Source: Mycobacteriales bacterium (GTDB taxonomy: Bacteria > Actinomycetota > Actinomycetes > Mycobacteriales > SCTD01). Taken from it: DNA of 64,000 nt. Every line of letters starts with the position of its first letter. The first letter of the stretch is position 1. The DNA lies in NCBI GenBank assembly GCA_030447385.1, contig JAUJOY010000001.1, positions 126,770 through 190,769 of the forward strand, read 5' to 3'. The notes beneath the pieces are model-generated. The model saw only the letters and a program-made list of their open reading frames with translations. It was not told the origin of the DNA and did no database searches. Both the position numbers and the translations under genes were made by a program. Shown piece by piece: positions 62,338 to 64,000 of this stretch.

Positions 62338-63272
62338 GCTCTCCCGTCGAGGTGGACGCGGTCGTGGTCGGCGGCGGCGCTGCCGGCCTTGCCGCGGCGT
62401 CCTGGCTGGGCCGCTACCGCCGCTCCGTGGTGGTCCTGGACAGCCAGGACTACCGGAGCAAGAGCGTCGAGCGCTCCCACGGCTACCTCGGACGCGACCC
62501 GCAGACCCCCACCGAGCTGATCGAGTGCGGCCGGGTGGAGGTGCTGCGCTACCCGACCGTCTCGATCCGCTTCGGGAACGTCGAGACGATCTCGCAGCGT
62601 GAGGACGGCCTGTTCGAGGTCGGTGAGGACCTGCTCGCCCACCGCGTGGTCCTCGCCTGCGGTGTGAAGGACGCGTTCCCCGCGGTCGAGGGCTTCGACG
62701 AGCACTACGGGGCGTCGGTCTTCCACTGCCCGGCCTGCGACGGCTACGAGGCGCGCGACCGGCACGTCGTCGCTCTGGGCTGGGAGCCGCACCTCGTGGG
62801 GTTCGCCTCGACCCTGAAGAACTGGGCCAGCTCGGTGACGGTGGTGACCAACGGCACCCGCTTCCAGGGCGACGACTCCTGCCGGACCCAGCTCGCCGAC
62901 TGCGACATCCCGCTGCTCGAGCGCGACGCCGTCCGCTTCGTGGGCTCCCGCGGTGACCTCACCGGAGTGGAGCTGGACGGCGGCGAGGTGCTGCCCGCGT
63001 CGCTCGTGATGTTCTCGGTGGCCCACCAGCCCCGGACCGAACTGGCCGAGAAGCTCGGCTGTGAGCTCGACGACGAGGGTTACGTCACCGTCGACAGCCA
63101 GGGGCAGACCAGCCTCGAAGGGGTCTACGCCGCAGGAGATCTCACGCCTGGGCTGCAGCTCGCGCTCGTCGCGGCGGCCTCCGGAGCGGTCGCCGGGGTG
63201 GGCTGCGCCCAGTCGTTGTTCGGCAAGCAGGGGGCGCCCTCGTCCCCCGACCCGGCGCCTGAGGTCTCCTAG
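62334..63272 (+). CDS. NAD(P)/FAD-dependent oxidoreductase, thioredoxin reductase-like
   Basis: 312 residues. FAD-binding VVVGGGAAGLAAASWLG, redox pair CPAC in FHCPACDGYEA, and the closing GVYAAGDLTPGLQLALVAAASGAVAG. Resembles TrxB-like ferredoxin/thioredoxin reductases of the low-molecular-weight type. The NADPH-binding region (DRHVVALGWEPHLVG) lacks a clean GxGxxA. Electron acceptor unknown. Translation coupled to recQ. Confidence 0.9.
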   Translation: MSSPVEVDAVVVGGGAAGLAAASWLGRYRRSVVVLDSQDYRSKSVERSHGYLGRDPQTPTELIECGRVEVLRYPTVSIRFGNVETISQREDGLFEVGEDLLAHRVVLACGVKDAFPAVEGFDEHYGASVFHCPACDGYEARDRHVVALGWEPHLVGFASTLKNWASSVTVVTNGTRFQGDDSCRTQLADCDIPLLERDAVRFVGSRGDLTGVELDGGEVLPASLVMFSVAHQPRTELAEKLGCELDDEGYVTVDSQGQTSLEGVYAAGDLTPGLQLALVAAASGAVAGVGCAQSLFGKQGAPSSPDPAPEVS

Positions 63273-63330
63273 CAGGTAGCGCGCCGCGGGGCCGCCACGT
63301 CCTTTCTTCTTCGACGGCTGCCTACGGCAA

Positions 63331-63360
63331 CGGGCCCCGCTCCCGAAGGAGCGGGGCCCG
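63331..63360. terminator. Bidirectional hairpin terminator
   Basis: Perfect 13-bp stem (63331-63343 with 63348-63360, CGGGCCCCGCTCC arm) closing a 4-nt loop; on the minus strand the loop is C(UUCG)G, an exceptionally stable tetraloop. It separates the convergent flavoprotein and membrane-protein genes. Confidence 0.75.
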
Positions 63361-63379
63361 TAAGCCGATCGGGTGCAGG

Positions 63380-63976
63380 TCAGCTGGTGACCATGTTCTT
63401 GGCGGCGACCGCGGCGCCGCCGACGGTCGCCGGGATCCCCTTGAGGATGCCGCCGGTGACCTGGGACGGCCGCTGCTGCTCCTCGTGCAGCGCCGAGCTC
63501 GCGAGAATCGCACCGGTCAGGCCGGGGATGGCCCACTGCAGGGCGGACAGCTGCTTCTGCGCCTTGGCCACCTCGGGCGGGGTGGTCGGCAGGGAGTCGG
63601 TGCCGCCGGCTACGGGGACGTCACCGGCCTTCATCACCTTCTGGCCCAGGACCCGCGAGTAGGCGGTGGCGCCGAGCGCACCCGCCGTGAGCGCGAGCTT
63701 GGTGTTGGTGTTGGCGAGCACGCCCTTCTGGGTGGCCACGCGGCCCTTGTTCTCCTTCAGCAGCTGCGCGCCGCCGAACAGGTGGGCGCCGATCGCGACG
63801 AGGTTGACCGGGGTCCAGCGGCCCCAGCCGGCGTTGGCAACGCGGGCGCGCTGCCGTGGGTCGTCGACGTCGGCTGCGGCGCCGTTCACGCCGATGGCCC
63901 CCATCAGCGAGCCACCGAACCAGGCAGCGAGGCCGATGTCGTGCAGGGCGTGGGCAAGCGTGTTGCGCTCGGACAT
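63380..63976 (-). CDS. Conserved hypothetical membrane-associated protein
   Basis: 198 residues. Hydrophobic segments near residues 8-30 (LHDIGLAAWFGGSLMGAIGVNGAA), 55-70 (VNLVAIGAHLFGGAQLL), 90-107 (TKLALTAGALGATAYSRVLG) and 145-165 (WAIPGLTGAILASSALHEEQQ). Common in actinobacteria, often annotated only as hypothetical. ATG start with GAGGAACTCACC upstream. Function unknown. Confidence 0.8.
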   Translation of the reverse strand: MSERNTLAHALHDIGLAAWFGGSLMGAIGVNGAAADVDDPRQRARVANAGWGRWTPVNLVAIGAHLFGGAQLLKENKGRVATQKGVLANTNTKLALTAGALGATAYSRVLGQKVMKAGDVPVAGGTDSLPTTPPEVAKAQKQLSALQWAIPGLTGAILASSALHEEQQRPSQVTGGILKGIPATVGGAAVAAKNMVTS

Positions 63977-64000
63977 GGTGAGTTCCTCCGGGAAGCGGTA

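Overview
The window is 64 kb of very GC-rich, densely coding DNA with frequent GTG starts, ATGA/GTGA gene overlaps and purine-rich Shine-Dalgarno sites. Gene content (Lsr2-like DNA-binding segment, HelD/HelR-type RNA polymerase helicase, Rv2629/Vms1-like protein, DUF3039, actinobacterial spore-photoproduct-lyase-like enzyme, PaaABCDE, TetR regulators, three subtilases) points to a chromosomal segment of a high-GC Actinomycetota, plausibly a soil or rock-surface lineage. I cannot fix the genus. No rRNA, tRNA, insertion sequence, prophage module or CRISPR array is visible.

Layout. 1-3.8 kb: a subtilisin-like protease, possibly running in from outside the window, converges on a TPR-CHAT (caspase-like) protease gene; this protease pair resembles actinobacterial conflict or signalling loci. 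4-10 kb: signalling block with an RsbW-like ATP-binding protein, a small cyclic-nucleotide-binding protein (apparently frameshifted), a 1361-residue kinase/AAA/TPR/class III cyclase fusion and, translationally coupled upstream of it, a Crp-type regulator. 10-17.3 kb: an orphan Pvc16-type (DUF4255) protein, a methyltransferase, a secreted helical protein, a damaged two-component system (frameshifted kinase, response regulator lacking part of its DNA-binding domain), an unrecognised protein paired with a zinc-ribbon/MEDS sensor, and an amidohydrolase. 17.3-34 kb: a small Cys-rich protein, a Vms1/baeRF-like protein, two secreted subtilases, a YbdK-type ligase, a zinc alcohol dehydrogenase, ThpR, a GDSL lipoprotein, a hemerythrin, hydrolases, a GAF-PP2C phosphatase and a spore-photoproduct-lyase-like enzyme. 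34-38.5 kb: TetR regulator divergent from paaABCDE (phenylacetyl-CoA epoxidation). 38.5-46.6 kb: a frameshifted pyrophosphatase-like gene, hisD, and a TetR regulator divergent from a leucine-catabolism operon (methylcrotonyl-CoA carboxylase subunits, HMG-CoA lyase, isovaleryl-CoA dehydrogenase). 46.6-64 kb: a RibD-C reductase, a repeat-rich Lsr2-like protein, a HelR-like helicase, a zinc-ribbon protein, an alpha/beta hydrolase, a cold-shock protein with a strong leader hairpin, an MFS transporter with a PlsC acyltransferase, an unusual SF2 helicase with a hydrophobic C-terminal segment, RarD, MurB, DUF3039, RecQ, a thioredoxin-reductase-like flavoprotein and a membrane protein.

How the parts work together. 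The paa and leucine operons each have a divergent TetR gene and a dyad operator in the shared promoter, giving substrate-responsive catabolic units that feed acetyl-CoA. The Crp/cyclase operon could make and sense its own cyclic nucleotide. Three loci (about 4.74, 13.57 and 38.85 kb) carry apparent single-base frame disruptions and recQ lacks a canonical start in front of its first motif; this is either scattered gene decay or residual indel error in the assembly, and should be settled before the affected genes are interpreted.
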